Assembly (NCBI GenBank): GCA_021287185.1
Contig: JAJTAZ010000002.1
Location: forward strand, 1-64,000
Direction: 5' to 3'
DNA from: Burkholderiales bacterium
Lineage (GTDB): Bacteria; Pseudomonadota; Gammaproteobacteria; Burkholderiales; Burkholderiaceae
DNA: 64,000 bases
How positions within the stretch are numbered: position 1 is the first letter of the stretch; each line of letters begins with the position of its first letter. Position numbers and translations under genes: made by a program. The notes beneath the pieces are model-generated. The model did no database searches and was not told where the DNA came from. It worked only from the letters and a program-made list of their open reading frames with translations. This document shows, in pieces, positions 9,425 to 18,509 of the stretch.

Positions 9425-9829
9425 GTGAACAACTTCATTATTGGCGATAGTAGCCACTTTATCCTTTTTCATTCGCCACGATTCCAATCCGATGGCTGGC
9501 TTACGAGTTATTTAATTACCGTTAAAACAATTGGATTAGAAGCCACAAAACTCGTGGAAAATCCTCCATATGGTTTTCCACCGTCAGTATTTTTTAAAAA
9601 ACTGAGCAATTATTGGCAACATTGGAAACCTGAATATGATTGGGAAGCGATGGAAGGTGAATGTGGTTTCTCAGCGCATGCAGATAGTTTAGGTCATATT
9701 ACAGTAATAATTAACCTCAATAGTTGCGGTGAACAACCTTATTGGAACGTCGAAATGTCAATTGAAATTGAAGCGGGACAATTAGAAAATTTAGCAGAAA
9801 ACATCAGACAATTTTTCGAATTACGTTAA
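9425..9829 (+). CDS. conserved hypothetical protein, possibly DUF6228
   Basis: A 134-residue soluble protein with a probable GTG start at 9425. The pattern of an N-terminal beta-rich half, a central LSNYWQHWKPEYDWEAMEGE and a closing beta strand plus helix resembles the DUF6228 group, but I am not certain. Base composition is more AT-rich than its neighbours. A palindromic repeat follows immediately. Small proteins of this kind are often found as immunity-like orphans, which is only an inference here. Confidence 0.6.
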   Translation: MNNFIIGDSSHFILFHSPRFQSDGWLTSYLITVKTIGLEATKLVENPPYGFPPSVFFKKLSNYWQHWKPEYDWEAMEGECGFSAHADSLGHITVIINLNSCGEQPYWNVEMSIEIEAGQLENLAENIRQFFELR

Positions 9830-9832
9830 GCG

Positions 9833-9857
9833 GTAGGGTGGGCATTGCCCACCCTAC
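9833..9857. repeat. 25-base perfect palindrome, REP-like
   Basis: Two 12-base arms (GTAGGGTGGGCA and its complement) flank one central T. It lies between convergent genes and could act as a transcript end for both. The core TGGGCA...TGCCCA recurs imperfectly at about 34143-34161, another intergenic site, which suggests a dispersed repeat family rather than a single terminator. Confidence 0.6.
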
Positions 9858-9866
9858 AATGAACGC

Positions 9867-10391
9867 TCAATCGTGTTTGACCCAAATCAGTTGGTTGACA
9901 TCATATCCCAAGGCTTTTGCCTGCTTGAGGTAATCCGCTTTGACCGCATCAGGTATGGTTTTGGTGCGGGACAATATCCACAGGTAGTTCGTATTGCGCC
10001 CCGCAATCAAAGCGTATTGGTAGTCTTTATCCAAAGCCACAATGTTGTACGCGCTGTAAAACGGACCAAAAAATGACACTTCCAAAGCCCCTTCATCGGG
10101 CGTATTTTTGAACTTGGCTTTGCCTTTGGCTTGTTTCCATTTTTGCGTTTTGTAATTAAAACCTCGATTGATGACCTCGATGCGATTGTCAGCCAATTTT
10201 GAATACTCTGCACTGGTATTATTTAAATTGCGTTCAAACCAAAAATCCAAGCGCGCTATCTCATACCATTTACCCAAATATTGATTGGCATCAAAATTTT
10301 TAACCACGGGTACAGAGTGCGCTGTGCTGCCACAGCCCAATAAACACACGCTCATAACAGCGATGATAAAACGGGTGAATTGAGTGCTCAT
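9867..10391 (-). CDS. blc: outer-membrane lipoprotein Blc, lipocalin family
   Basis: A 174-residue bacterial lipocalin. A signal sequence ends in the lipobox LLGC, followed by the lipocalin signature NQYLGKWYEIARLDFWFER. Later landmarks are the FFGPFYSAYNIVALD strand and YLWILSRT. Blc binds fatty acids or lysophospholipids at the outer membrane and is often stress-induced. I chose the ATG at 10391 because GAGGA lies about 7 bases before it; upstream in-frame ATGs lack such a site. Confidence 0.88.
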   Translation of the reverse strand: MSTQFTRFIIAVMSVCLLGCGSTAHSVPVVKNFDANQYLGKWYEIARLDFWFERNLNNTSAEYSKLADNRIEVINRGFNYKTQKWKQAKGKAKFKNTPDEGALEVSFFGPFYSAYNIVALDKDYQYALIAGRNTNYLWILSRTKTIPDAVKADYLKQAKALGYDVNQLIWVKHD

Positions 10392-10516
10392 GTGTGTCCT
10401 CATAAAAAATACCACTGCGCAGTGTACCTGAATTCAGTTAACTCAGTTTGTTCGCCAAAAAACCGTGGCACACAGGCGCAAACCCATCAAGGTTTATTTT
10501 AACGCAGACTGCTGAA

Positions 10517-11446
10517 TCACAACTGCAATTGGCTCGCAAACCGCCGCTCCTGCTGCGTTATCGGGTCAACAAATCGAATCGAACGCGCCAGCAATTTTAA
10601 TGGCTTTTCATAATCCACCACATCCATCGGTAGTGCCACAGGGTATAGGCCATCGTTGAGCAAGGGCATACCCAGACCCATCATGTGCACACGCAGTTGA
10701 TGTTTTTTACCTGTGGTGGGATGCAGACGATACAGTGAATGCGCGCCTCGGTTATCAATCAACTCAATGGTGGTAAACGCATTGGGCTCGCCCGTGACTT
10801 GCTCGGTGAGATAAAAATGCTCGGCATGTCGCTGCAAACGCGAAGCCACTTCAAGTGGATAATTTAAATCCACTCGCGTGGGTGCAATCGCTTCATAAAC
10901 TTTATTCACTTGTTTGAATTGAAACAAGCTTTGATACGCGCCGCGCGTGGCGCGGTTGTGCGAGAACAGCATCACGCCAGCCGTGTCTTTGTCCAATCGG
11001 TGGATGGGTGTGATGTCGGCAACGTTCAAGTGCTGCAATTCAGGACGCAAACGCAAGCGTGTGAGTAAGGTCTCTTGCAAAAATCGTCCACTCGGTATCA
11101 CGGGTAAAAAATGCGGTTTATCGACCACAATTAAGTGCTCATCAATATGCAGGATTTGCTCATCAAATGGAATGCGTGGCTCATCTGCGCGACTAATTTC
11201 GCGGTAGTAATAAATTTTTTCACCCGCTCGGTACAGTGCGTCTTCATTCAAAACCGTGCCATCCTGTGCCAAGACAAAGCCGCTGTTCAGGCGTGCGCGC
11301 CATGCTTGCTCGGTGATAAAAGAAAAGCGCGCACATAGAAATTCAAGCAATGTTCGCCCACTGTGGCGCACATCGTGCGGTAAAAATAAATAACTGGCTT
11401 TAACGCCATTGCGCATGGGCAGCGGCAGGTGGTTTGATTCGTCCAT
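10517..11446 (-). CDS. RluA-family pseudouridine synthase
   Basis: A 309-residue RNA pseudouridine synthase. An S4-like N-terminal part is followed by the catalytic domain with HRLDKDTAGVMLFSHN, whose first Asp is the catalytic residue, and by KKHQLRVHMMGLGMPLLND near the C-terminus. The N-terminal region differs from RluA, RluC and RluD. It resembles the less characterised group often annotated as 23S/tRNA pseudouridine synthase. The exact RNA target cannot be given. Confidence 0.88.
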   Translation of the reverse strand: MDESNHLPLPMRNGVKASYLFLPHDVRHSGRTLLEFLCARFSFITEQAWRARLNSGFVLAQDGTVLNEDALYRAGEKIYYYREISRADEPRIPFDEQILHIDEHLIVVDKPHFLPVIPSGRFLQETLLTRLRLRPELQHLNVADITPIHRLDKDTAGVMLFSHNRATRGAYQSLFQFKQVNKVYEAIAPTRVDLNYPLEVASRLQRHAEHFYLTEQVTGEPNAFTTIELIDNRGAHSLYRLHPTTGKKHQLRVHMMGLGMPLLNDGLYPVALPMDVVDYEKPLKLLARSIRFVDPITQQERRFASQLQL

Positions 11447-11474
11447 TGAATGATTGCAATATGTGTACTATAGT
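11446..11474 (+). promoter_or_regulatory. promoter of the DUF2804 gene
   Basis: TTGAAT (11446-11451) and TATAGT (11469-11474) are 17 bases apart. The predicted start near 11481 rules out an ATG at 11454 and supports the start at 11508. The -35 overlaps the first codons of the divergent pseudouridine synthase gene. Confidence 0.6.
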
Positions 11475-11507
11475 TTGCCCATTGTAACGGGATTTGAAAG
11501 AGGTCTT

Positions 11508-12530
11508 ATGAAAAACATGCACCCACCCGCGCCCGATTCTTTTGCATCCGATGGTGTGGTCACAGCAGGTCGCTTCAACGGCGCGATTGCTGATGTATCC
11601 ACCGCTCAGTGGGACGGTTCGCGCGGTTTGTTCTCACCGCGTCGCACCCAACGCAAGGCTTGGATATACGGCGGCGTGATGGATGCGCGTTTCATTGTTG
11701 GTTTTGCGATTGCCGATGCAGGGCTGCTCGGCACAGCGTTTGTATATGTGTATGACCGTTTCAAGCAAACTTTTATTGAGCACAAAGCCACACGCCCTTT
11801 GGTGTTCGATAGGCATTTTCAACCTTCACCTCAAAGCCATTGGTTGTTAAAACATGGACGCAATCAATGGTCTATCCAACCCCTCCAGCACACATCAGGT
11901 TGGGCCTTTTCGTTTAAAAACGCCTCCTTAGACCTTGCCTTTGAACTCATGGACGATGCGGCCAGTATCAGTGCACTGAACAACGCACCAAGCAAAGGCG
12001 ACAGCCGTCCGTTTCATTACACCCATAAATTGGTGGGTGCACCCGCCAATTTACGTTGCACACTCAACGGCGAAACCCATGAAATCACCAACGCCCAAGG
12101 TGTGTTCGATTTCACTTTGGGTTATCCACCACGCACCACACTTTGGCAATGGGCTTGTTGGGTGGGTAAACTCGATGATGGTCGCACATTTGCCTGCAAT
12201 TTGGTGGCACAAACCATGAATGGCCTCGAGAACACCGCATGGTTGCGCCTGAATGATGGGAGCGCACACGTGATACCCATGGCGCAAGCAGTATTTCACT
12301 ACAATCGCGCCAATACCCTTCAAACATGGGCGATTCACACCACCGATGGACAGTTGCGTGTGCAGTTTACACCCGAGGGCCAGCGCAGTGAATCCATCCA
12401 CATCGGCGCGATGTACAGCCACTTTACACAACCGTTCGGCACATTTTATGGTACATGGATTGATGAGCAGGGGAATGCGCACGCACTCACAGGCGTCGGT
12501 GTGGTTGAGCAACATCGAGCGTTGTGGTAA
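11508..12530 (+). CDS. DUF2804 family protein
   Basis: A 340-residue protein with the DUF2804 pattern: VTAGRFNGAIADVS near the N-terminus, a SRGLFSPRRTQRKAWIYGG segment, and repeated beta-strand stretches to the C-terminus. Members are lipocalin- or hydroxyneurosporene-synthase-like beta proteins of unknown function. The start has AGAGG four bases ahead of the ATG and fits the mapped promoter. No signal peptide is evident. It converges on the autotransporter pseudogene. Confidence 0.8.
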   Translation: MKNMHPPAPDSFASDGVVTAGRFNGAIADVSTAQWDGSRGLFSPRRTQRKAWIYGGVMDARFIVGFAIADAGLLGTAFVYVYDRFKQTFIEHKATRPLVFDRHFQPSPQSHWLLKHGRNQWSIQPLQHTSGWAFSFKNASLDLAFELMDDAASISALNNAPSKGDSRPFHYTHKLVGAPANLRCTLNGETHEITNAQGVFDFTLGYPPRTTLWQWACWVGKLDDGRTFACNLVAQTMNGLENTAWLRLNDGSAHVIPMAQAVFHYNRANTLQTWAIHTTDGQLRVQFTPEGQRSESIHIGAMYSHFTQPFGTFYGTWIDEQGNAHALTGVGVVEQHRALW

Positions 12531-12558
12531 TGCCTTTGTCGGCAGTTTGCATGTAAAA

Positions 12559-12587
12559 CAGGCAAAGGTCTGACGACACCTTGCCTG
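12559..12587 (-). terminator. hairpin between convergent genes
   Basis: CAGGCAAaGGT at 12559 pairs with ACCTTGCCTG ending at 12587, with one bulged A and an 8-base loop. The minus-strand side is followed by TTTT, so it would chiefly end transcripts from the autotransporter gene. Confidence 0.5.
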
Positions 12588-12609
12588 CGGTTAATTGCAC
12601 AACCATTTT

Positions 12610-14411
12610 TTAAAATTCGGCATCAACCCCTAAATTAAACGCTGTTTCTGCCCCTGAGTGTTTACCAAAGGTGCGTTGCGCTGCCACATGGATATTCAGA
12701 TTTTTTGACAACACAATATTCGTACCCAGTCGCACACGTGTGCCGTTGTCACCCTGCAATGCGGGCGTACTAAAACTACTGTAGCCTGTTTTGAGGTGCG
12801 CATTGACATCGTTGACATGGGTATCGTCTATCTCATAACTCACTTGTGCGTACGGCTGTATCCTGCCGTAATTCGCCTGCAATTGGTAGCCAACGCTCGC
12901 CAGCACGCCCTCACGAGTTTGTTTGCCAAAAGTCATGGCCGTGCTGCGTGTACCCGCCTCAGAAAAACCATCCACAGATACTTTTTCGTACGCGATGCGT
13001 CCGATGGGGCCATGTGTGAATTGGCCTTTGGCAAAACTGCCCGCCGTGATTTGCCCTTGCGCACTGATGCTGATGTGCGAGCCATCGGCATCGCCTGACT
13101 CGGTGCGCGTCGCCGCACCCAGTGCGATTTGACGATTGATGTCTGAGGCATGTAACCGTCCATAACTGGCTTGTACCAAGGCCGCGCCCATATCACCGAT
13201 TGCATGGCTAAAATATACGCCAATGCTCGGTTCATTCATTTTAAAGGTCCCCGCCTTGCTACCAAAATCACCTTTGTACTGCTGATAACCAAGGTTCGCA
13301 CCGATGCGATTATTACCCGTCGTCCCAATGCGTCTGTCTGCCCCCATGAGCAGGTAGTTACTGGTGTAGTCAGCACTGTCAAAGTCAGTCTTGCTGTGTC
13401 CCACATCAGCAAAGGTGTGCCATGTTTGCTGCCCCGCTTTTAAACCATTGAGCGCGTATGTCCAAACGCTGTCCGCCCGCCGCTGACCAGCCGAAAGCGA
13501 CGCGCTGCTGAGTAAACTCATTTGTGTGGGCGCATTAAGGGTCGCTGAAACATATTGCGCCAGTAATTTTTGCCCTGCAGTGGTCGGATGCACACTGTCT
13601 GCGAACACATAAGTGCTGGCCGCATCAGGTGTTACCAAAGTCGCAGGCGAACAGGTAATAGAGGAACTCGTGGTGCATGCCATGCCTGTGGCGTTGCTAA
13701 AACCATACTGCGCAGGATTGGCGGCAATCTCAGTAATTAAACCAAAATCATCAATCGCCACCACAGATACACCCATCTGGGTCAGTGCACCTGCAACCAC
13801 CGTGTTGTACGCACCACTCAAGGCAGTCGCGACAGCGGCGTAAGGGGTGTTGACAAAGGCGGGCGCAACCCCAATATTGGGCACGTTTTGCACCACAATA
13901 CATAACGCGCACCCGCTTGAGCCAATGTTGCCACCTGCGTTGCAAAATCAATGCCCGATTGATACGTAAGGGCTTGCAAGGTCGCTGGGTCTGAAGCATA
14001 CATTTGCATATTTTGGAAAATATCATTTGCGCCACCTTGGATTAAATACAAGGTATTGGGGTTAGCCACCCCGCCCGTCGCACCGAGGTATTGTGCCACT
14101 TGAGTGGATACTGGGCGTTGCGGTGCACCTGCCGGGGTACTCAGTGAGGGACTATTGACCTTGGCGCCCCCTTGGGCAAAATTGGTGCCGCCAGCCACCC
14201 AAGTGGTGGTGGGCAAGCCCAAATCCGTTGCGATGTACTCGGGCGCGGTTTGACCTGGATTGGTGGTAAAGCGCGAACCATAGGTGCCACCATCGGACAA
14301 ACTGTCACCAAAAATCACCACTTGATCGTACGCACCCGCATGTGCCTGTGTGCTCGCCCATGCACAAAGACAACTGAATATCAATTGATTGAATACGGCT
14401 TGGTATTTCAT
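12610..14411 (-). pseudogene. GDSL-type autotransporter esterase (EstA-like), frameshifted
   Basis: Two overlapping frames together encode one autotransporter esterase of about 600 residues. The 5' part (from ATG 14411, preceded by AAGGAGA) has a signal peptide ending near AHAG, the GDSL block FGDSLSDGG, and a GGANDI block. The 3' part has the catalytic DSVHPTTAG block and a C-terminal beta-barrel ending in Phe. The frame changes after ARYV near 13897-13900. One missing base there would restore ...VVQNVPNIGVAP. As read, the product stops without the catalytic Asp-His block or the barrel, so it should be inactive. A sequencing error or phase variation is the alternative to decay. Confidence 0.85.
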
Positions 14412-14551
14412 AAGGTCTCCTTGTGTTGTTTATGATTATTGTATGTGTCTGTGCACCGCATCACTATGCCACGCATTTTGGCGTGTGGCAACAGTTTTAC
14501 ACACAACAATATTGAGACATCGGCGAGCAATTTACAATCATTCAAATACAT

Positions 14552-14577
14552 GAAAGCGTGGCTCACACCACGCTTTC
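14552..14577 (-). terminator. hairpin downstream of puuB
   Basis: A perfect 10-bp stem (GAAAGCGTGG / CCACGCTTTC) has a 6-base loop, 24 bases past the puuB stop. The T run is weak. It probably ends the putrescine transcript. Confidence 0.5.
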
Positions 14578-14600
14578 GTTGGTTGCATCGGATTGATTGT

Positions 14601-15884
14601 TTAGACACCCAAGCGGTCACGCAAGGTATACCATGCCGCGCCCATCGCGGTAAAAGGCACACGCAAAGCACGGCCACCAGGGAATGGGTAGTGTGGTAAT
14701 TTCGCAAAAGCCTGCATGCGCTCAGTGCGCCCCAGTATCGCTTCAGACAACACTTTACCTGAGAGGTGCGTATAGGTGATGCCGTGTCCTGAACAACCTT
14801 GCGAGTAGTAAATGTTGTTGTTCAAAACCCCGACTTGCGGCAAACGCGATACAGTCAACAGAAAGTTCCCCGTCCATGCAAAATCAATTTTAACGTTTTT
14901 CAGTTGCGGAAAGGTCTTGAGCATTTTGGGACGTATCATGGCTTCAACATTATCGGGATCGCGCGCACCATACACCACGCCGCCGCCATACAGCAGACGA
15001 TTGTCGCCCGTGATGCGATAGTAGTCGAGTAAGTAGTTGCAGTCTTCAACGCATTCACCATTGGGTATCAGGTCTTGCACCACCTCGTCCGAGAGCACTT
15101 CGGTGGTTACCACCTGTGAGCCACACGGCATGGCTTTAGCAGCCAGTTCAGGTACCAAATTACCCAAATAGGCATTGCCTGCAACCACCACTTTTTTCGC
15201 TAAGACGCGTCCCTGTGCGGTATGCACAATGGGGTTGGCACCACGTTCAATGCGGGTCACGGCTGAGTGCTCGTAAATCGTGCCACCGTTCAATTCAATC
15301 GCAGCGGCTTCGCCCAAGGCGAGGTTGAGCGAGTGCATGTGTCCACCACCGTGGTCAATCGAGCCGCCGACATAGCCATCGGTGTGCACAATTTTGCGCA
15401 ACTGCTCTTTATCGAGCATTTCAACTTGATTGTAGCCATAACGCGCCCAAAGTTTTTGCTGCGACTCAAGGTGATGCATTTGTTTGGCATTGAATGCGGC
15501 AAACACACCGCCATTTTTCAAATCACATTGAATGTTATAACGTTCAATGCGTTCACGAATGATGCGATTGCCTTCAAACGCCATTTCACCAATCAAACGT
15601 GCGCTGTGTGCATCGGTTTGTTTTTCGACCACATCAATGTCGCGTGAATAACTGTTGACCAACTGTCCGCCATTGCGACCCGTTGCCCCGAAACCGACTT
15701 TAACGGCTTCAAGCACCACGACTTTCAAACCCGCTTCAGCCAAAAACAAGGCCGTTGACAAACCTGTATAACCCGCGCCAATCACGCACACATCGGCGTG
15801 AACATCGCCTTGCAGTGCTGGGCGATTGGGAGCAGGGTTTGCAGTTGCCGCATAATAAGTTTTTTCCAATGCTGTGTGTGTCAT
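14601..15884 (-). CDS. puuB: gamma-glutamylputrescine oxidase, FAD-dependent
   Basis: A 427-residue DAO-family flavoprotein. The FAD-binding motif VIGAGYTGLSTALFLAEAG lies at about 34-52, followed by GFGATGRNGGQLVNSYSRD, characteristic of PuuB/OrdL proteins. The C-terminus has YYSQGCSGHGITYTHLSG. PuuB oxidises gamma-glutamylputrescine to the gamma-glutamyl aldehyde, the substrate of PuuC encoded immediately upstream in the same direction. It is the last gene of the pot/puu series. Related D-amino-acid-type oxidases are possible, but the context is decisive. Confidence 0.88.
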   Translation of the reverse strand: MTHTALEKTYYAATANPAPNRPALQGDVHADVCVIGAGYTGLSTALFLAEAGLKVVVLEAVKVGFGATGRNGGQLVNSYSRDIDVVEKQTDAHSARLIGEMAFEGNRIIRERIERYNIQCDLKNGGVFAAFNAKQMHHLESQQKLWARYGYNQVEMLDKEQLRKIVHTDGYVGGSIDHGGGHMHSLNLALGEAAAIELNGGTIYEHSAVTRIERGANPIVHTAQGRVLAKKVVVAGNAYLGNLVPELAAKAMPCGSQVVTTEVLSDEVVQDLIPNGECVEDCNYLLDYYRITGDNRLLYGGGVVYGARDPDNVEAMIRPKMLKTFPQLKNVKIDFAWTGNFLLTVSRLPQVGVLNNNIYYSQGCSGHGITYTHLSGKVLSEAILGRTERMQAFAKLPHYPFPGGRALRVPFTAMGAAWYTLRDRLGV

Positions 15885-15937
15885 GATGACCTTTCCTATG
15901 GCTGTTTCTTTACTTTGTTTGATGGCAAAAATCCCCC

Positions 15938-15960
15938 AAGCAGTGACCCAAGCACTGCTT
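15938..15960 (-). other. hairpin between puuC and puuB
   Basis: AAGCAGTG and CACTGCTT form an 8-bp stem around a 7-base loop in the 107-base gap. Flanking CCCCC and GGGGG could lengthen it. It may be an mRNA stability or partial-termination element. There is no T run. Confidence 0.4.
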
Positions 15961-15991
15961 ACAAAATAATACGGGGGAGTTTGTTTACGAT

Positions 15992-17479
15992 TTAATAATC
16001 AATCTTGACCCAAGTGGTTTTCAACTCACAGTATTTATCCATACTGTGTAAGGACTTGTCACGACCATTGCCCGATTGTTTGTAACCACCAAACGGCACG
16101 GTGATGTCGTCGTCGTTGTATTGATTGATGTGCACAGTGCCCGCTCTGAGTGCCCGCGCCACACGATGTGCGCGCGAAATATCGGCCGTCCACACCCCTG
16201 CTTGCAAACCATAAATTGAGTCGTTCGCCAATGCAATCGCCTCGGCTTCGGTCTCAAAGGTCATGGCGGACAACACGGGACCAAAAATTTCTTCACGCGC
16301 AATCGTGTGGCCTTTGTTGGTCACAAAAATCGTTGGCTCAATGAAGTAACCACCCGATTCTTGGCGACATTGCTGGCCACCTGCGATCAATTCTGCACCC
16401 TCGGTTTTGCCCGATTGGATGTATTTAAGCACATTATTCAATTGGATATCATCCACAATCGCGCCCATGGTGGTTGCTGGATCCAATGGGTCACCGGGTT
16501 GAAAACTCGCCACGTGCGCCGCAACTTTTTTCATGAATTCGTCCTTGATGTTCGCTTGGACATACAAACGCGTCGGGGCATTGCAACTCTCACCTTGGTT
16601 GTAGAACACATTACCCGCTGCTGCTGCCGCCGCCGCATCCATATCAGGACAATCGGCAAACACGATGTTCGGCGATTTGCCACCCAGTTCCATCCATGCG
16701 CGTTTGAGGTTACTGTTCGCAGCAGCCGCCATGATGCGTTTGCCCACAGCCGTTGAACCCGTGAAGGCCACACAATCGACATCCATGTGTTCAGCCAATG
16801 CCGCACCTGCTTCGTGACCAAAACCCGTGACCACGTTAAACACACCCGCAGGAATACCTGCTTCTAAAGCCAACTCGGCCAAACGCAACGCAGTCAAAGG
16901 GGATTTTTCTGAAGGCTTCAAAATCACCGAGTTGCCCACAGCCAACGCAGGTGCAATTTTCCAGCTGGTCATCAGCAATGGGTAATTCCACGGTACAACC
17001 GCAGCCACCACGCCAATCGGCTCACGTGTAATCAAGGCCAATGAGTCACGGGGTGTCGGTGCAACTTCATCGTAGATTTTGTCAATCGCTTCACCAAACC
17101 AACGGATGGTATTTTGCGCACCCATCACGTCTACGGCCAGCGCATTGCTGATGGGTTTGCCCATATCCAAGGTTTCGGTCAACGCCAATTCGCTTTTACT
17201 TTGCACAATCAAGTCAGCAAAGCGAATCAAGATTTCTTTGCGCTTGCGTGGTGAGAGATGCGCCCAACGCCCATCTTCAAAGGCTTCGCGTGCAACCTTC
17301 ACCGCCACATCGACATCCGCTTTATCACAGCGTGCCACGTCGGCAAGTTTGCGTCCATCGCACGGACTAATACATTCAAACGTCGCGCCTGAAACTGCGT
17401 CCACACGCTGACCATTGATAAATGCCTGCCCATTAAAATTCATGTGCTCTGCTCGTTCTTTCCAGTTGATTTGGCTCAT
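15992..17479 (-). CDS. puuC: gamma-glutamyl-gamma-aminobutyraldehyde dehydrogenase
   Basis: A 495-residue NAD(P)-dependent aldehyde dehydrogenase, the same length as E. coli PuuC. It carries VVPWNYPLLMTSWK, the GFGHEAGAAL and FTGSTAVGK nucleotide-binding loops, MELGGKSPNIVF with the general-base Glu, and the catalytic Cys in NQGESCNAPT near residue 299. The ATG at 17479 is preceded by AAGGAGA; longer in-frame starts lack this. It acts after PuuB, turning the gamma-glutamyl aldehyde into gamma-glutamyl-GABA. It could also oxidise 4-aminobutanal formed by the aminotransferase in this cluster. Confidence 0.9.
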   Translation of the reverse strand: MSQINWKERAEHMNFNGQAFINGQRVDAVSGATFECISPCDGRKLADVARCDKADVDVAVKVAREAFEDGRWAHLSPRKRKEILIRFADLIVQSKSELALTETLDMGKPISNALAVDVMGAQNTIRWFGEAIDKIYDEVAPTPRDSLALITREPIGVVAAVVPWNYPLLMTSWKIAPALAVGNSVILKPSEKSPLTALRLAELALEAGIPAGVFNVVTGFGHEAGAALAEHMDVDCVAFTGSTAVGKRIMAAAANSNLKRAWMELGGKSPNIVFADCPDMDAAAAAAAGNVFYNQGESCNAPTRLYVQANIKDEFMKKVAAHVASFQPGDPLDPATTMGAIVDDIQLNNVLKYIQSGKTEGAELIAGGQQCRQESGGYFIEPTIFVTNKGHTIAREEIFGPVLSAMTFETEAEAIALANDSIYGLQAGVWTADISRAHRVARALRAGTVHINQYNDDDITVPFGGYKQSGNGRDKSLHSMDKYCELKTTWVKIDY

Positions 17480-17625
17480 GGCAATCTCCTTAATATTTGC
17501 GACCAGCATATTGCCGTCGTCATTCATGGTTCAATTATAAATTGCGAGAATGCGCGCGTTAAGCGCATTGTGCAAGTGGACGAAGACCTCACCGATAAAT
17601 GGTTCTTAATGAAGACCACATAACA

Positions 17626-17655
17626 AAACAGCGCGGAACCAATTCCGCGCTGTTT
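17626..17655 (-). terminator. hairpin between potI and puuC
   Basis: A perfect 13-bp inverted repeat (AAACAGCGCGGAA and its complement) with a 4-base loop is followed on the minus strand by TTTTG. It lies 30 bases after the potI stop and probably separates or attenuates transcription between the transporter genes and puuCB. Confidence 0.65.
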
Positions 17656-17684
17656 GTGCATTATTTGTGTGACGAGGCATCCGT

Positions 17685-18509
17685 TTAAGTGGCATCTCTG
17701 AACGCCGCGGCGATTTCCGCTTGACGGCGTTTTTCGCGTTTTTGCATCCAAATACTACCCGAAATCAACACAAACGACACCACAAACACAATCATCGCAC
17801 CCAGTGCCACCACCACGGGTTTCGTGCCTTGGCGTGAGTAGTTCATAATCACGTTTGGCAAGGTTTGCACCCCAGGGCCTTTGAGGAACTCGGCAATCAC
17901 CACATCATCAAACGAGATGGTGAACACCAACAAAGCCGCTGACATCAAAGACTGTGCAATCATCGGCAATGTGACCAAGAAAAACACCTGTAACGGTCGC
18001 GCACCCAAGTCCAAAGCCGCTTCCTCATAGGTGAGTGACAGCTCCGATAGACGCGCTTTAATCACTACCGACGCATAGGCAGCACCGAGCAAGGTGTGGC
18101 CCAAGACAATGGTCCAATATGCCACACCTTCAACATGAAACAGGTCTTTAAACACAATCAGCAATGACAAACCGAGCACCACCTCAGGCATGACCAACGG
18201 TGTATTCGCCATGCCTGAGAACAAGGTTTTGCCTACAAAGCCACGGTAACGAATCAAGACAAAAGCAATCAAGGTACCAATCACCACCGATAAAATCGCG
18301 GTAATGGCCGCCACACGCAAAGAAGCAAATAAGCCATCAATCACCTGTTGGTTTTGAAATAAATCCGCGTAATTGTTTAAGGTAAAGCCATTCCAACGGG
18401 TCGGACGACCTTCATTGAACGAGAAAATCACCAAGACAATAATGGGCAAGTACAAAAACAGATACACCAAACTCATCCACGAACGAGCAAACCATTTGAA
18501 GTTTTTCAT
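17685..18509 (-). CDS. potI: putrescine ABC transporter permease PotI
   Basis: A 274-residue inner-membrane permease with about six hydrophobic spans. The EAA loop is EEAALDLGARPLQVFFLVTLP, typical of the PotC/PotI branch. It overlaps potH by four bases. It forms a heterodimer with PotH, and both are energised by PotG. Confidence 0.92.
   Translation of the reverse strand: MKNFKWFARSWMSLVYLFLYLPIIVLVIFSFNEGRPTRWNGFTLNNYADLFQNQQVIDGLFASLRVAAITAILSVVIGTLIAFVLIRYRGFVGKTLFSGMANTPLVMPEVVLGLSLLIVFKDLFHVEGVAYWTIVLGHTLLGAAYASVVIKARLSELSLTYEEAALDLGARPLQVFFLVTLPMIAQSLMSAALLVFTISFDDVVIAEFLKGPGVQTLPNVIMNYSRQGTKPVVVALGAMIVFVVSFVLISGSIWMQKREKRRQAEIAAAFRDAT

Noticed and set aside
13818..14411. A separate complete esterase gene
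   Set aside because: The reading frame holds only the first GDSL blocks; the catalytic His block and barrel continue in another frame, so it is one broken gene.
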